Source: Anthoceros angustus (taxonomy: Eukaryota > Streptophyta > Anthocerotopsida > Anthocerotales > Anthocerotaceae). Taken from it: a DNA stretch of 64,000 nt. Made by a program: the position numbers and the translations under genes. How positions within the stretch are numbered: the stretch's first letter is position 1; every line of letters begins with the position of its first letter. A model generated the notes under the pieces. It was not told the DNA's origin, did no database searches, and saw nothing but the letters and a program-made list of their open reading frames with translations. This document shows, one piece after another, positions 31,500 to 43,210 of the stretch. The stretch spans positions 1,364,001-1,428,000 of the forward strand of contig MU008163.1 of assembly GCA_010909165.1 (NCBI GenBank), given 5' to 3'.

Positions 31500-32455
31500 T
31501 GTTTCTTGCTACCGCCTATTCCAACTCAATGGGATCGTGGCTAGAGCCCTTGTGTGCTCCTTTGTTGGTTGTTCATCCCCGGCGAATAGTCACGGCCCTC
31601 TTGGCCACGGGCATATCCTCTACACATGCCTCCCCCACCTGCGGAGGAGGATTTCACCCTCTAGCCCTTGATCTCCAACTTTGGGGCTGGACTCGCCCCA
31701 TACTCTACCAATCCGCCATGGGCGCCATCCCCATGGCTACATCTCCTCTAGGAGTAGGCGTCGACCTCCCCAACTCCTTGACCTTCCACCACCTCAAGTC
31801 GCAACTCTCCTTACGGGAGTAGGGCTACTCCCCCGGTGGGTACCCTACCTACATCGGGGTCCCTCACCTACCATCACTTGGGTGTCTTTCTCGACAAGAT
31901 CTTTGGTACATGGGAGCACCACTTGGGGCTCCCCTATCCTGTTGCTCTCCCTCATCATCGAAAACCTCTTCCCACTCCGATTCCTCGGAGTCATCTCCAC
32001 TTCCCTCTTCTTCAAAGTCTAAGGCCCTCGGCTCCACTTTCATAAGCTCCTTCCTGTCATCATCGTGGGGTCCCAACAATCTTCTCTTAATGAGGCGTGC
32101 TACCTCATTCTTGGCCTTGACAACCTTATTATGAAGGGTTGCCCCAACCTCTTATATTGCATCTCTAGTTCATCCGACTCCTTAGGCCATTCCCTTCTTT
32201 GCACCTACCCTTGTAGGCATTAGCTCAACGTCGGCTCTCCCTGCAGGTGTAGAGCTACGTTCTCCGCAAATAACTTGTGAAGGCTGGCTGTGCCATCTTC
32301 TTTTGTAGGGCATAGTCCATACGAATCTCCTCTTCCGAATGACTAGCATTTGGTGCACCATGCCCCCTCGCTTTCCTCTTCTCTCCTTCAGCCTTCACCT
32401 GTGGTTTTGGCCTCCCAGTTCTTGAGCTCGTTCTAATTCCCTTTCCTTCTTCCCC

Positions 32456-33600
32456 AAACTACGGCGAGTTTCCAAATCATCTTGGACACACCCTACCTCC
32501 CATCGTAGGGTGTCCCTTCCCTCTCCAATTCACTCACCTTGAGAGCAAGTGCTTGCTCCTGTCGCTCCCTTTGCTCTTTGGCCTTGCTCTCACTCTCTTT
32601 GGGCTGCTTTGTAAGAGCTATTTCTAGTCTCCCCACTTTTGTGGTAGCTCATTCTAACGCATCCATTCCTCTCTCGCATCAATAGTCTTGACAATGTGGC
32701 ACTCAATCTATCCACTTGCTCCTCACGGTCCTCGACCTCTGTTTGGATCCAGTCGGCCTCCACAAGCCCTCATTCTTTCTTCAACTCCAACAACTTTGCC
32801 TCGGCGGCCCTTGCAACTTCTTTGCTCCTAGCCTCTCCTTCTCGTCGGTGCCTCTCGGGCCTTACTTGCCCTCAACTCTTCACGGCTTTCCACCAAGATA
32901 CCAGCCATCCTTGTGGCTTCCTTCACATCCGGCTCAACGCCCACATTTGGACTAACTCCCCTAGCACTCCTAGTTCGGCCTCCACATTATTTCTTGAGCT
33001 CGTTCTAATTCCTTTCCTTCTTCCCCAAACTACGGCGAGTTTCCATAAATCATCTTGGACACACCTACCTCCCATCGTAGGGTGTCCCTTTCCTCAATTC
33101 ACTCACCTTGAGAGCAAGTGCTTGCTCCTGTCGCTCCCTTGCTCTTTGGCCTTGCTCTCACTCTCTTTGGCCTTTGTAAGAGCTATTTCTAGTCTCCCAC
33201 TTTTGTGGTAGCCTCTTCGCTTTGCATCCATTCCTCTCTCGCATCAATAGTCTTGACAATGTGGCACTCAATCTATCCACTTGCTCCCTCGGTCCTCGAC
33301 CTGCATTTGGATCCGGTCGGCCTCCACATTCAAAGCCCTCATTCTTTCTTCCAACTCCAACAACTTTGCCTCGGCGGCCCTTGCAACTTCTTTGCTCCTA
33401 GCCTCTCCTTCTCGTCGGTGCCTCTCGGGCCTTACTTGCCCTCAACTCTTCCAGCTTTCCACCAAGATACCAGCCATCCTTGTGGCTTCCTTCACATCCG
33501 GCTCAACGCCCACATTTGGACTAACTCCCCTAGCACTCCTAGTTCGGGCCTCATGGCATGTGCTCCTATTATTCCATAACCATGGAACCACATCCCCTAC
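32456..33600 (-). repeat. Tandem duplication in R ORF copy 2, period 572 bp
   Basis: AAACTACGGCGAGTTTCC starts at 32456 and again at 33028. The coiled-coil coding segment down to CTAGCACTCCTAGTTCGG follows both. R copy 1 lacks this particular unit. Confidence 0.85.
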
Positions 33601-33704
33601 CATGGTTCCATCACTAGCCCTCTAGGATCCAGCCTCCTCCTAGGCACCGCCTTAGCATGTCCACTTGCGTACTTGTCCCGGGTGCCTCACCTCGGTGTAG
33701 GGAC

Positions 33705-34250
33705 CTCTGTCAGGGCCTCCTTCTCTTGGTGCCCGTTTGCGCACCTATCTCCGTAGATCACGACTTACATCCGTGAGATCTCCTAAGAACACCTTTCTCC
33801 TCTTCCATGTCGAGGTTTTGGCCCTCCTCTCGGCATAGGGGCCTCTTCCTCCCTCACGGGATTTCTCCTTCTACCTTCATTCGCCCGGTACGATTGCTCC
33901 TCATCAAGGTCTATCTCCAACTCCTCTTCCTCTTCTTCATCATAGACTCGGACTTGGGTCCCTTTCCTAGCCTCTCCCAGCCCTCTGTCGGCCTCCTTCT
34001 CTTGGTGCCCGTTTGCGCACCTATCTCCGTAGATCCACGACTTACATCCGTAGGGATCTCCCTAAGAACACCTTTCTCCTCTTCCATGTCGGGGTTTTGG
34101 CCCTCCTCGGCGCAGGGCCTCTTCCTCCCTCACGGGATTTCTCCTTCTACCTTCATTACGCCCATTGCGGCGATTCGGCTCCTCATCAAGGTCTATCTCC
34201 AACTCCTCTTCCTCTTCTTCATCATAGACTCGGACTTGGGTTCCTAGCCT
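33705..34250 (-). repeat. Tandem duplication in R ORF copy 2, period 278 bp
   Basis: CTCTGTC at 33705 recurs at 33983, followed in both by GGCCTCCTTCTCTTGGTGCC, the CATGTCG block and CGGACTTGGGT. It repeats the acidic segment before the coiled coil. Confidence 0.85.
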
Positions 34251-37200
34251 CTCTCCCTGCTCTGCTCGACCCTAGAGGGCCTTCTCATGGCAAGAGGGTG
34301 GGCACCTCCTCCGTAGGCACCAACTCTATCATATCAAAGTACCAGGTGGACAATTCTCAAGACTCAATAACCCCTCCACTCCCACAAGTGGACCAAGTAA
34401 GTGGACAAGTAGCATAGCACAGGAGACTCGCATCATGGTTTGTTAGGCTTCAAAATCTTCTCCCTATGATGACGTAAGCATTGTACATAATATTCCCCGA
34501 TCAGGCATACGTGACACTCTCCACATAAAACCAGCAAGGCATCGTTAAAGTAGGTCTTCCTCGATAATTAATAAGTCCCATGACCACTTTAGCGAAGGTT
34601 CGCCACTTGAATTCCTTGATGGCCGATGTGGGCCAGCCATTCTTCGTTTTGCACTCTCTCCCGTGTAACATGGTTTGCCCCTTAGGAGTGAAATGGGAGC
34701 CATCTTCTTCCCATCCTTAGCCTTTTCGTTATCACAATCCCATCTCCTCTTAGTAGGTCGCCCATAAACACCTTATACTACGAACCGTCCGGCACCGGGT
34801 CCGTTCTCGCGTTCCGCTCTGGAAGGGCTGCCAATTGCCTTGGAGTGCGGGCTCACATAGCACTTCTCCACAAGCTTGAGATTGTCAGGCCCAATGGCGG
34901 CCATATGCCCACCGGGTATATGTTCTCCTCGCCCGCCCACGGCCGAAAAGCAATCAGATCCTGTGAGCACACCTGGCCCACAAAACACTCAAATATAGGC
35001 ATGTTAATTTGGCGGATCCTCACGTGGCCTCTCTTCTTCTTCTCTCCCCTTTCTTAGGGGTAGGTGTCTTCCCATGGCTCCTTCCAACTTGGTTGCACGA
35101 GAGGAGATGAGAGGTGTACTCCTTCTTCCTTTTCTCGGTCCTTAGCCCACCTCGCGGCTTACCGGCAACCTATGACCGTAGGTTGCTCCTCTCAACACAA
35201 TCTCTAAGGCCCTTTTGCTTCCTTCCCAAATTGCCACAGTTCTCACAATCTTGAGCTTATGATGGAGCTCCTCCTTCTAGTAGCTCGCAACCTCTAGCTC
35301 ACATGCACTTGTCACGGTGTAATCATTCGGCTACCTTGTCTTAAGTAGGGAACACAAGCTTGTTAAGGAAGGAGATGGAGGGTGGCTGCCAAGTTTGGGA
35401 AGGTATACTCAAGAATCGCCACCACGTTGATGTCCGCACGGCGCCATCTCCACCGCTAAACTTTTTAAGTAACTTCCCCGCCAAGTATACCTAGGGCTCT
35501 TATTCTCACTACTTAAACTAGGGGTTCAACATTAATTACTAATTCCACATATGCACATATGGGTATATGCACATATGCACATTCCACATGCACATATGCA
35601 CATTCCATACATGGGTATATGCACATATATAGCATAAAAGAATTCTACAAAATGGCTCCGCTCCATGTAAGGCATCCACCTACTTTGGTAGGTCCTCATA
35701 CCTACGGTCTACGGTCACGATTTACCCTACACCTAAACTCTTGATTCCTGCGAAACTCCCGATTCCTTCTCTTGTTCCTAACTTCCCTAGATGGCTCAAA
35801 AGAAATACTCGTTACTCCTTGCTCTTCATTTTGAACCAAGATCGAACAAAATGATCCAAAGCGGATCAAAATGACAAAGGGCCCAAAATTTTCCATTCCA
35901 CGGTGAAGATAATCGAGCAAATGGGTTACATTGTTTCCATGTCTTGTTTGTCCCATGCAAGCATTTACATTGAAAAGCGGATGCAATAAGAGGAATGGCA
36001 AATAAGTTTGCACAACGTGACGATGGCAAGCTTGTTTCAAAATGAGCAAGAAGATCCACATGCACAAACATGGTTACGCAAGGGCGAGAAGGCCGGAAAT
36101 GCTGCTTGGGGCAGGGGCCATGGTGCGTGGACAAATCGTGCACCCGGGGCAAGGGGCCACGATGCGAGCACCTAGGGAGGCAGGGGCTTGGTACACGCAC
36201 TTGTGCATGCACCTAGGGTCAAGAAGGCCCTAGGGACATGAACCCATATGGTTAATGCCTCTTGGTGCATTCCCACATGGTTCATTTCCAAAAATGAGTA
36301 AAAATCTAAAATAATCGGAAAAAATCCAATTTTTGAGGCAACTGCACACACTTGCTCTAAAAGTTTGGCATTTTTGGTATTTTTCATGTTTTGTAGGTTT
36401 TAAAGTGTTCCTTTTGGCATTTTCAACCCTTTTTTTGTACCTCCTAATCAATATGTCCTCATCTTGATTTAGCTCTCATCTTTTTCTAGTGATCAAAACT
36501 AGTGGTGAGAACTTTTGCATATTTTCAATCTTGAGGCGTTTGGCATAGGCCCACTCAAGTGCAAACCATACCAATCTCATTCTCGCACTATACACCGATT
36601 AAGAGCATCAAGTAAATGAAGATATTATCGCCCAATGTCCGATAGAAACAAAGTCTGTAGAATTCCCAGGCGAAAGTATAATCTTAGGGAGTCATGGTAA
36701 TGAGTTTAAGGTATGACCTATAATAACAATAAAAGATTATGGAAAAACACCAATTATAGTAACTCACATTTGAATAGATTTATTGAGGCGAAGAACTCAC
36801 GTTCACCCACTAGTCAAGAAGTAAAGCGACATTTGGCAAAAGCAATTTGAGCAAATTGCGAGAGGAGGGTATATTCCTTTCTATTTCCAACATACCCACA
36901 TATTGGTCGGAAGAAACTTGAAATCTCCACTCCTGCAACTCTTATGTTGGTTGCCAAATCCCAACCACATTAGGTGTCCTTCTTCCCTCACAATTTCCAC
37001 CGCCCACCACGTCCACAACCTCGCCTTTCTACCTCCGGCTCTTGCACCCTTGCCTTCCTAGCGCAAATCTCCACTCACGTGACTTGAAGGAGGATTTCTC
37101 AAGGCGTTCACGGGCTCTTACACCTCCCAACAAATTGAGGGTCCTTTCTCCGCAATCCCTTCTCAATCTGCCCACGCCCCTCTTCCCAACACTCATCCAA

Positions 37201-37876
37201 GCTTGGGGCAGCGTCGCACCTTCGACAATGGCTCCTTCCTTTCTCATTTCCAACATACCCACATATTGGTCGGAAGAAACTTGAAATCTCCACCTTAACT
37301 CTTATGTTGGTTGCCAAATCCCAACCACATTAGGTGTCCTTCTTCCTCACAATTTCCACCGCCCACTGCCCTAACCTCGCCTTTCTACCTGGCTCTTGCA
37401 CCCTTGCCTTCCTAGCGCAAATCTCCACTCACCGTGACTTGAAGGAGGATTTCTCCAAGAGCGCCACGGCTCTTACACCTCCCAACAAATTGAGGGTCCT
37501 TTCTCCGCAATCCCTTCTCAATCCCGCCACGCCCACTCTTCCCAACACTCATCCAAGCTTGGGGCAGCGTCGCCCGCTTCGACAATGGCTCCTTCCCTTT
37601 CTCTTTCTTCTTGGCACCTTTACTTTGCTTCTTGCTTATTTCTCCTCTGCTTGTCTGGCACCCCTTCTCGGCTGCGCAGTGCGTGCACGTGGCGATCTTG
37701 TGTGGGGATCTTCTACAGCTCTTGGCCCAAAATTGGCCTCTAATTGCACGATTTCTTATTTGACTTATTCACCTAATCCATTCAAAGAAACATATATAGC
37801 TATCCTATTACGCCTTGACCTTGTACTTCCTACCGGTGAGTTATCACCCTACGGTGGTCACTACGGTAGGTCTCTT

Positions 37877-37913
37877 GCCTACGGTGGTAGGTGACTCGCC
37901 TACCACGGTAGGT
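37877..37913. repeat. Imperfect hairpin in R leader
   Basis: The 16-base arms GCCTACGGTGGTAGGT and GCCTACCACGGTAGGT flank GACTC. They pair with one central mismatch and two G-T pairs. It lies about 170 bases inside the primer site of the adjacent LTR. Related arms occur at 17838, 39425 and 53160. Confidence 0.75.
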
Positions 37914-38070
37914 ATCTCACTCTGGTGGTGAGCGGCTTACCTACGAGTAGGTGACCCCCTACACATTTATCACCTACTCTCCTTACCACAAGGTTGTTTT
38001 GACCTGTTTCTTCTTCCTAAGTATCCTCCCTACCTTCCTTATAGTATCCTATAACTCCAACTCCAACTTC

Positions 38071-38337
38071 TCTGATACCATGATGAGAATCAATAGCTCT
38101 TAGATAGAAGAGAAACAATGGAATGAATTAATTAATGAGTAAAGTACAAGCCTTTAAATAGGCTGGGTGGTTGGGTGGTTACAACAATATGTTGTTGTAA
38201 CCATAAGTAGTTGCAACCATAAGTTGTTGCAACTATAAGTTGTTGTAACAACTAACTACCTAAAGCCCTAGCTCTAAATTAATGTTTAAGTAATGAGGCC
38301 CTAATGAATAGTGCCCTAAGCTAGACCTATTTCATCA
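38071..38337 (-). repeat. Copia-B-type LTR with primer site (unit A)
   Basis: LTR 38081-38337 (257 bp) runs on the minus strand from TGATGAAATAGG to GATTCTCATCA. It is preceded by AGTGGGAG (polypurine tract) and followed by TGGTATCAGA (38071-38080), an exact initiator-Met tRNA primer-site start. Confidence 0.85.
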
Positions 38338-39615
38338 CTCCCACTCACTATGAATGTAGGGGTGAATTCTAGCTTCAAAATGAGGTCTAAATCATAGATA
38401 GACTCCACTTAATCAAAAGTTATAAGCCTAAGAAAAGCTAAACTTAAGCTTGATGAATAAGTAAGCCTGAAATAGAAAACTTAATATGTCCACCAAAATA
38501 TTCACCAGAATAAGGTTGACAAATAATAGCTCGAAATAGGCTTAAAAGAGAGGCCTAAAATAAATAAATAAATCAGGCGAAAGTATAATCTTAGGGAGTC
38601 ATGGTAATGAGTTTAAGGTATGACCTATAATAACAATAAAAGATTATGGAAAACACCAATTATAGTAACTCACAGTTTGAATAGATTTATTGAGGCGAAG
38701 AACTCACGTTCACCCACTAGAAGAAGTAAAGCGACATTTGGCAAAAGCAATTTGAGCAAATTGCGAGAGGAGGGTATATTCCTTTCGGATTTCCAACATA
38801 CCCACATATTGGTCGGAAGAAACTTGAAATCTCCACTCCTGCAACTCTTATGTTGGTTGCCAAATCCCAACCACATTAGGTGTCCTTCTTCCCTCACAAT
38901 TTCCACCACCACGTCCTAACCTCGCCCTTTCTACCTCTGGCTCTTGCACCCTTGCCTTCCTAGCGCAAATCTCCACTCACTTGTGACTTGAAGGAGGATT
39001 TCTCCAAGAGCGTTCACGGGCTCTTACACCTCCCAACAAATTGAGGGTCCTTTCTCCATAATCCCTTCTCAATCCCGCCACGCCCCTCTTTAACACTCAT
39101 CCAAGCTTGGGCAGCGTGCACCTTCGACAATGGGCTCCTTCCCTTTCTCTTTCTTCTTGGCACCTTTACTTTGCTTCTTGCTTATTTCTCCTCTGCTTGT
39201 CAGCACCCCTTCTCGGCTGCGCAGTGCGTGCGCGTGGCGATCTTGTGTGGGGATCTTCTACAGCTCTTGGCCCAAAATTGGCCTCTAATTGCACGATTTC
39301 TTATTTGACTTATTCACCTAATCCATTCAAAGAAACATATATAGCTATCCTATTACGCCTTGACCTTGTACTTCCTACCGGTGAGTTATCACCCTACGGT
39401 GGTCACTACGGTAGGTCTCTTGCCTGGTGGTAGGTGACTCGCCTACCACGGTAGGTATCTCTCACGGTGGTGAGCGGCTTACCTACAGTAGGTGACCCCC
39501 TACAGCTCACATTTATCACCTACTCTCCTTACCACAAGGTTGTTTTGACCTGTTTCTTCTTCCTAAGTATCCTCCCTACCTTCCTTATAGTATCCTATAA
39601 CTCCAACTCCAACTT

Positions 39616-39881
39616 CTCGATACCATGATGAGAATCAATAGCTCTTAGATAGAAGAGAAACAATGGAATGAATTGATTAATGAGTAAAGTACAAGCCTTT
39701 AAATAGGCTGGGTGGTTGGTGGTTACAACAATATGTTGTTGTAACCATAAGTAATTACAACCATAAGTTGTTGCAACTATAAGTTGTTGTAACAACTAAC
39801 TACCTAAAGCCCTAGCTCTAAATTAATGTTTAAGTAATGAGGCCCTAATGAATAGTGCCCTAAGCTAGACCTATTTCATCA
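39616..39881 (-). repeat. Copia-B-type LTR with primer site (unit B)
   Basis: LTR 39626-39881 (256 bp), nearly identical to the one at 38081. The primer site has lost one base (TGGTATCGA). It is the second copy made by the tandem duplication of leader plus LTR. Confidence 0.85.
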
Positions 39882-40300
39882 CTCCCACTCACTATGAATG
39901 TAGGGGTGAATTCTAGCTTCAAAATGAGGTCTAAATCATAGATAGACTCCACTTAATCAAAAGTTATAAGCCTAAGAAAAGCTAAACTTAAGCTTGATGA
40001 ATAAGTAAGCCTGAAATAGAAAACTTAATATGTCCACCAAAATATTCACCAGAATAAGGTTGACAAATAATAGCTCGAAATAGGCTTAAAAGAGAGGCCT
40101 AAAATAAATAAATAAATCAGGCGAAAATAAAAAGGCTTTAAATGGATAAGCCCGATGCTTATCCTAAATCACGCCCGCCACCGATTCGTGGCACGTGGTA
40201 TACGGTAAGGCCTTCCCCGCCGGCGCACACGAGGCGGTGTCGGAGGATAGCCGTCATTGTCGGCTCTCCTCCTCCCGCATCGCGCTCCGCGCCAGCTTCT

Positions 40301-40385
40301 CATCGCGCCCGCCGCGCTCCGCGCCCGCGCCCGCGCCCGCCGCGCTCGCCGCGCTCGCGCCCGCGCCCGCGCCCGCTCGTGGCGC
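40301..40385. repeat. GC-rich CGCCCG/CGCGCTC low-complexity tract
   Basis: An almost pure C/G tract of GCGCCCGCGCCCGC-type repeats in the 3' untranslated region next to a copia-B LTR. The related tract at 41125-41235 is a diverged version. Pro/Arg/Ala frames on both strands are composition effects. Confidence 0.8.
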
Positions 40386-40478
40386 AACTGTTGTGGTGAG
40401 GTGATTGGCGGCGCTCGCGGGGCGCTGGCTCTTGTGGTGCGCTCCCTCCGCATAAAAATGCGGATGGATTTCGCTCCA

Positions 40479-40726
40479 TGATGAGAATCAATAGCTCTTA
40501 GATAGAAGAGAAACAATGGAATGAATTGATTAATGAGTAAAGTACAAGCCTTTAAATAGGTGGTTGGGTGGTTACAACAATATGTTGTTGTAACCATAAT
40601 TACAACCATAAGTTGTTGCAACTATAAGTTGTTGTAACAACTAACTACCTAAAGCCCTAGCTCTAAATTAATGTTTAAGTAATGAGGCCCTAATGAATAG
40701 TGCCCTAAGCTAGACCTATTTCATCA
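40479..40726 (-). repeat. Copia-B 3' LTR
   Basis: It is 248 bp, with the same ends as the LTRs at 38081 and 39626. The minus strand just upstream reads GTGAGTGGGAG, the polypurine tract. On its other side the sequence abuts the GC-rich 3' region of the neighbouring unit at 40478, with no primer site. Confidence 0.8.
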
Positions 40727-40996
40727 CTCCCACTCACTATGAATGTAGGGGTGAATTCTAGCTTCAAAATGAGGTCTAAATCATAGATAGACTCCCACTT
40801 AATCAAAAGTTATAAGCCTAAGAAAAGTCTAACAACTTGCTTGATGAATAATAAGCCTGAAATAGAAAACTTAATATGTCCACCAAAATATTCACCAGAA
40901 TAAGGTTGACAAATAATAGCCGAAATAGGCTTAAAAGAGGCCTAAAATAAATAAATAAATCAGGCGCGGGCTTAAAAGGCTTTAAATGGATAAAAT

Positions 40997-41019
40997 GGAT
41001 AAGCCCGATGGGCTTATCC
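40997..41019. repeat. Perfect hairpin in copia-B 3' region
   Basis: GGATAAGCCC-GAT-GGGCTTATCC: a 10-bp stem with a 3-base loop. The copy at about 40144 has lost part of the second arm. A smaller hairpin CCGCAT-AAAA-ATGCGG lies at about 40448 and 41298. Confidence 0.8.
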
Positions 41020-41393
41020 TAAATCGCCGCCCCGGCCACGATGATGGGCACGGGCGGGGCTGCATAAGGCCGCACGGCGCGGCACACGGGGTGTCGGAGG
41101 ATAGCCGTCATTGTCGGCTCTCCCTCCCGCATCGCGCTCGCGCACATCGAGCTTCTGCTCGCCGCGCTCGCGCCAGCGCCCGCCGCGCTCCGCCAGCGCC
41201 CGCCGCCGCCGCTCCGCGCCCGCGCCGCTCCGCTACCGCAACTGTTGTGGGCGTAATTGGCCCCTGCCGGGACGCGTGGCTCTTGTGGTGCGCTCCTCCG
41301 CATAAAAATGCGGATGGTTGCGCTCCTTGATGTGCCGCGATGTTGCTCAGCCCTCCTGTATTAATGCATGATTATTCTTGTTGTGGGTGACTC

Positions 41394-42680
41394 GTGTCTA
41401 TTCTGTATAATATGGCCGCCTTGGTGAGATTCCATGTCCATTTGCCATTGCACATTTTCCTCATATTTTCCATTGTTCAATTGTGCATTTTCATATCTCT
41501 TGCATGTTTGAATACGACTAATATACCTAATGGTGGCGGGTCCTCGTCGTGCGGAGGAAGCCCGCCCCATGCTCCAAAAGACGAGGCCATAAAGAAAATG
41601 AAAAGAGCAAACCGAATAGCAAGAAGAAGAAGAAAACTTGCCGCGCGTGGAGAAAAGGAAAAATTAAGCCGGGAAGCCGCCCGTGGGCGCATCTTGTGTT
41701 ATAGAGAGGCACTTGCACGGGGTGAAGAGATCCCGATGTCGGGCCCCGGCCGTAACATAGGAAAGGACATGGAAGATCCTAATTTCTCTTATGAATTCCT
41801 GCAAGCATGTGCCGAGGTGGCGAAAACAGGTGGAGAAATGGCCGATGGAAGATGACGTCTTGGTGGTACAAGCACTGCGGGCCGATGTTGTCATCAAAGA
41901 AGTCGAGGGGCTGGTAAGCCAATAATGCAAAATAAATTGCAATAAATAATTTGATTGCATAAAAATACTAATGATTGTTGATGTAGATAATCCAACTCGA
42001 GGGCTCTGGTGTATCCTGAGTGTCACAGGTATGACTTCAACATAGAAGAAGAGTCGGAGGTCGGGGACTCCATAAACAGACGGAGGCCCCCAGGAGTATG
42101 TGAGGCAGCCCAAGCTGGAGAGCATATGCTAGCGCCAACATAGGAGAAGTAGGGGCTAGGGAAAAGAAAGGTGAGTAGGTGTAAAAGCCTATAGTTAGGG
42201 GCTAGTAACTAGGTGTAACCTATGCTAATGATAAACTTATCTACATCTATTTTGCAGATGTGGAGAAAGGGGTAGGCACAAGCCATGTGAGGTTTGCCCT
42301 ACCTCTACAACCTATAACAAAAGCTAAAAGGAAAATACCAAACTCCTATTTGCCACTGAAACCTATGCGAGCAACATACATGGTGCTTGGGAGGAAAGGA
42401 CGACCACGAAGTCCCCATGGAATATGTATGTGAGAAAAGGGGATAAAAATGATGTGGTTAGGTGCATATCCATGTGAAGAGTACGAAGGACACACCAAGC
42501 ACTTGTATAGTAAGTGACCTAACTTCGAATGACTAACTCAACACCATTTTTCTTCCTGTAACCCATGGAGTGTTTTGTAGGGTCCTTTTGGGCATTAGAG
42601 AGAGAAGAGAAGAATGTGATGATTACTTGGAAATAGAAGAGGAAATAAACATGCTAGATAAACTTTGTGGATTGTAAAAT
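41394..42680 (+). pseudogene. Candidate four-exon gene fragment, unrecognised, antisense to copia-B
   Basis: Exon 1 (to 41913) contains KKMKRANRIARRRRKLAARG, REAARGRILCYREALARGEE and FSYEFLQACAEVAK. Intron 1 is 41914-41986 (GTAAGC...TAG, with TACTAAT as a branch site). Exon 2 (41987-42170) includes CHRYDFNIEEESEVGDS. Intron 2 is 42171-42257 (GTGAGT...TTTTGCAG). Exon 3 (42258-42509) reads EKGVGTSHVRFALPLQP and LGRKGRPRSPHG. Intron 3 is 42510-42580 (GTAAGT...TTTTGTAG). A last exon ends near 42680. Short introns with good plant sites argue for a real gene origin. Stops and at least one frameshift in exon 2 make it a pseudogene. It could be a captured host gene or part of another transposon. Confidence 0.4.
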
Positions 42681-42691
42681 TGGAAAATACC

Positions 42692-43210
42692 CACTAGCTA
42701 GCGGCTTAACCTCTTGTACTCCTAACATTTTCATGTGTTTTAAATGCAAATCTCTTCCTAATGACTTGGTTAAAAGGTCAGCTGGTTGCTTTGAGTTGGT
42801 ATATAATTGATATCTATTGTTTTATTTTCTAACATTTCCCGTATGTAATGATACTCGACTGCTATATGTTTAGTTCTGGAGTGGAAAACAGGGTTCCTAG
42901 CTAAGGCAATAGCCCCCTGACTGTCACTGTAGAGAGGTGTAGGTCCATCTTGGGGATAATTCAACTCACTCAATGCTAACCTACTCCAGACTATATCCTT
43001 GGAGACGGAGGTGAGGACCCTATACTCTGACTCTGTACTGGACAAAGCAATGGTTGGTTGTTTCTTACTTGACCATGAAATGGGTGCACCTCCTAGCAGT
43101 AATGCATAGCCGGATACAGATTTGCGGCTATCAGGATCTCCAGCATAGTCGGCATCAGCATAAGCTGTTAATTGTAACTTAGATATGCCGGGAACATGTT
43201 TATACATCAA
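42692..43210 (-). pseudogene. Copia-B RNase H
   Basis: The minus strand reads LTAYADADYAGDPDSRKSV, then WSSKKQPTIALSSTESEY, SDSQGAIALARNPVFHSRTK and INYIPTQSNQL, the standard copia RNase H with its Asp, Glu and Asp residues (DADYAG, STESEY, DSQGA) present. A frame change follows NQL, and the tail continues to about 42692 as LLTKSLGRDLH. Confidence 0.85.

Larger units (their letters stand above)
31661..35075 (-). pseudogene. R-element ORF, copy 2
   Basis: Same product as 11543-15090, starting MGKTPTP at 35075 and ending at the stop corresponding to 11543. Recognisable pieces are KLVEKCYVSP, the KEFKW block, the coiled-coil segment (antisense of 32700-33600) and ALDFEEEGSGDDSEESEWEEV (31864-32079). 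It lacks the 990-bp duplication of copy 1 but has its own 572-bp and 278-bp duplications. Frameshifts are more frequent than in copy 1. Confidence 0.5.
31500..38080 (-). mobile_element. R element, copy 2
   Basis: The 3' tail adjoins copia-A at 31500. The ORF is at 35075-31661 and leader part 2 runs to about 38070. Unlike copies 1 and 3, the leader meets a primer site and a copia-B-type LTR (38081-38337), not leader part 1. Local duplications differ from those in copy 1 (572 bp and 278 bp units in the ORF). Confidence 0.6.
36667..40117 (-). repeat. Large tandem duplication of R leader plus LTR
   Basis: Unit A is 36667-38573 and unit B is 38574-40117. Each runs from the GAAAGTATAATCTTAGGG block through leader part 2 to a copia-B LTR and about 240 bp beyond it. 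The junction reads AAATCAGGCGAAAGTATAATC. The parental ends at 36667 and 40118 share the nine bases CAGGCGAAA. Unit A is longer because of its own inner duplication of about 360 bp (around 36885 and 37247). Confidence 0.85.

Noticed and set aside
40142-40481. Ala/Arg/Pro-rich ORFs on both strands
   Set aside because: They are an effect of the CGCCCG low-complexity tract.
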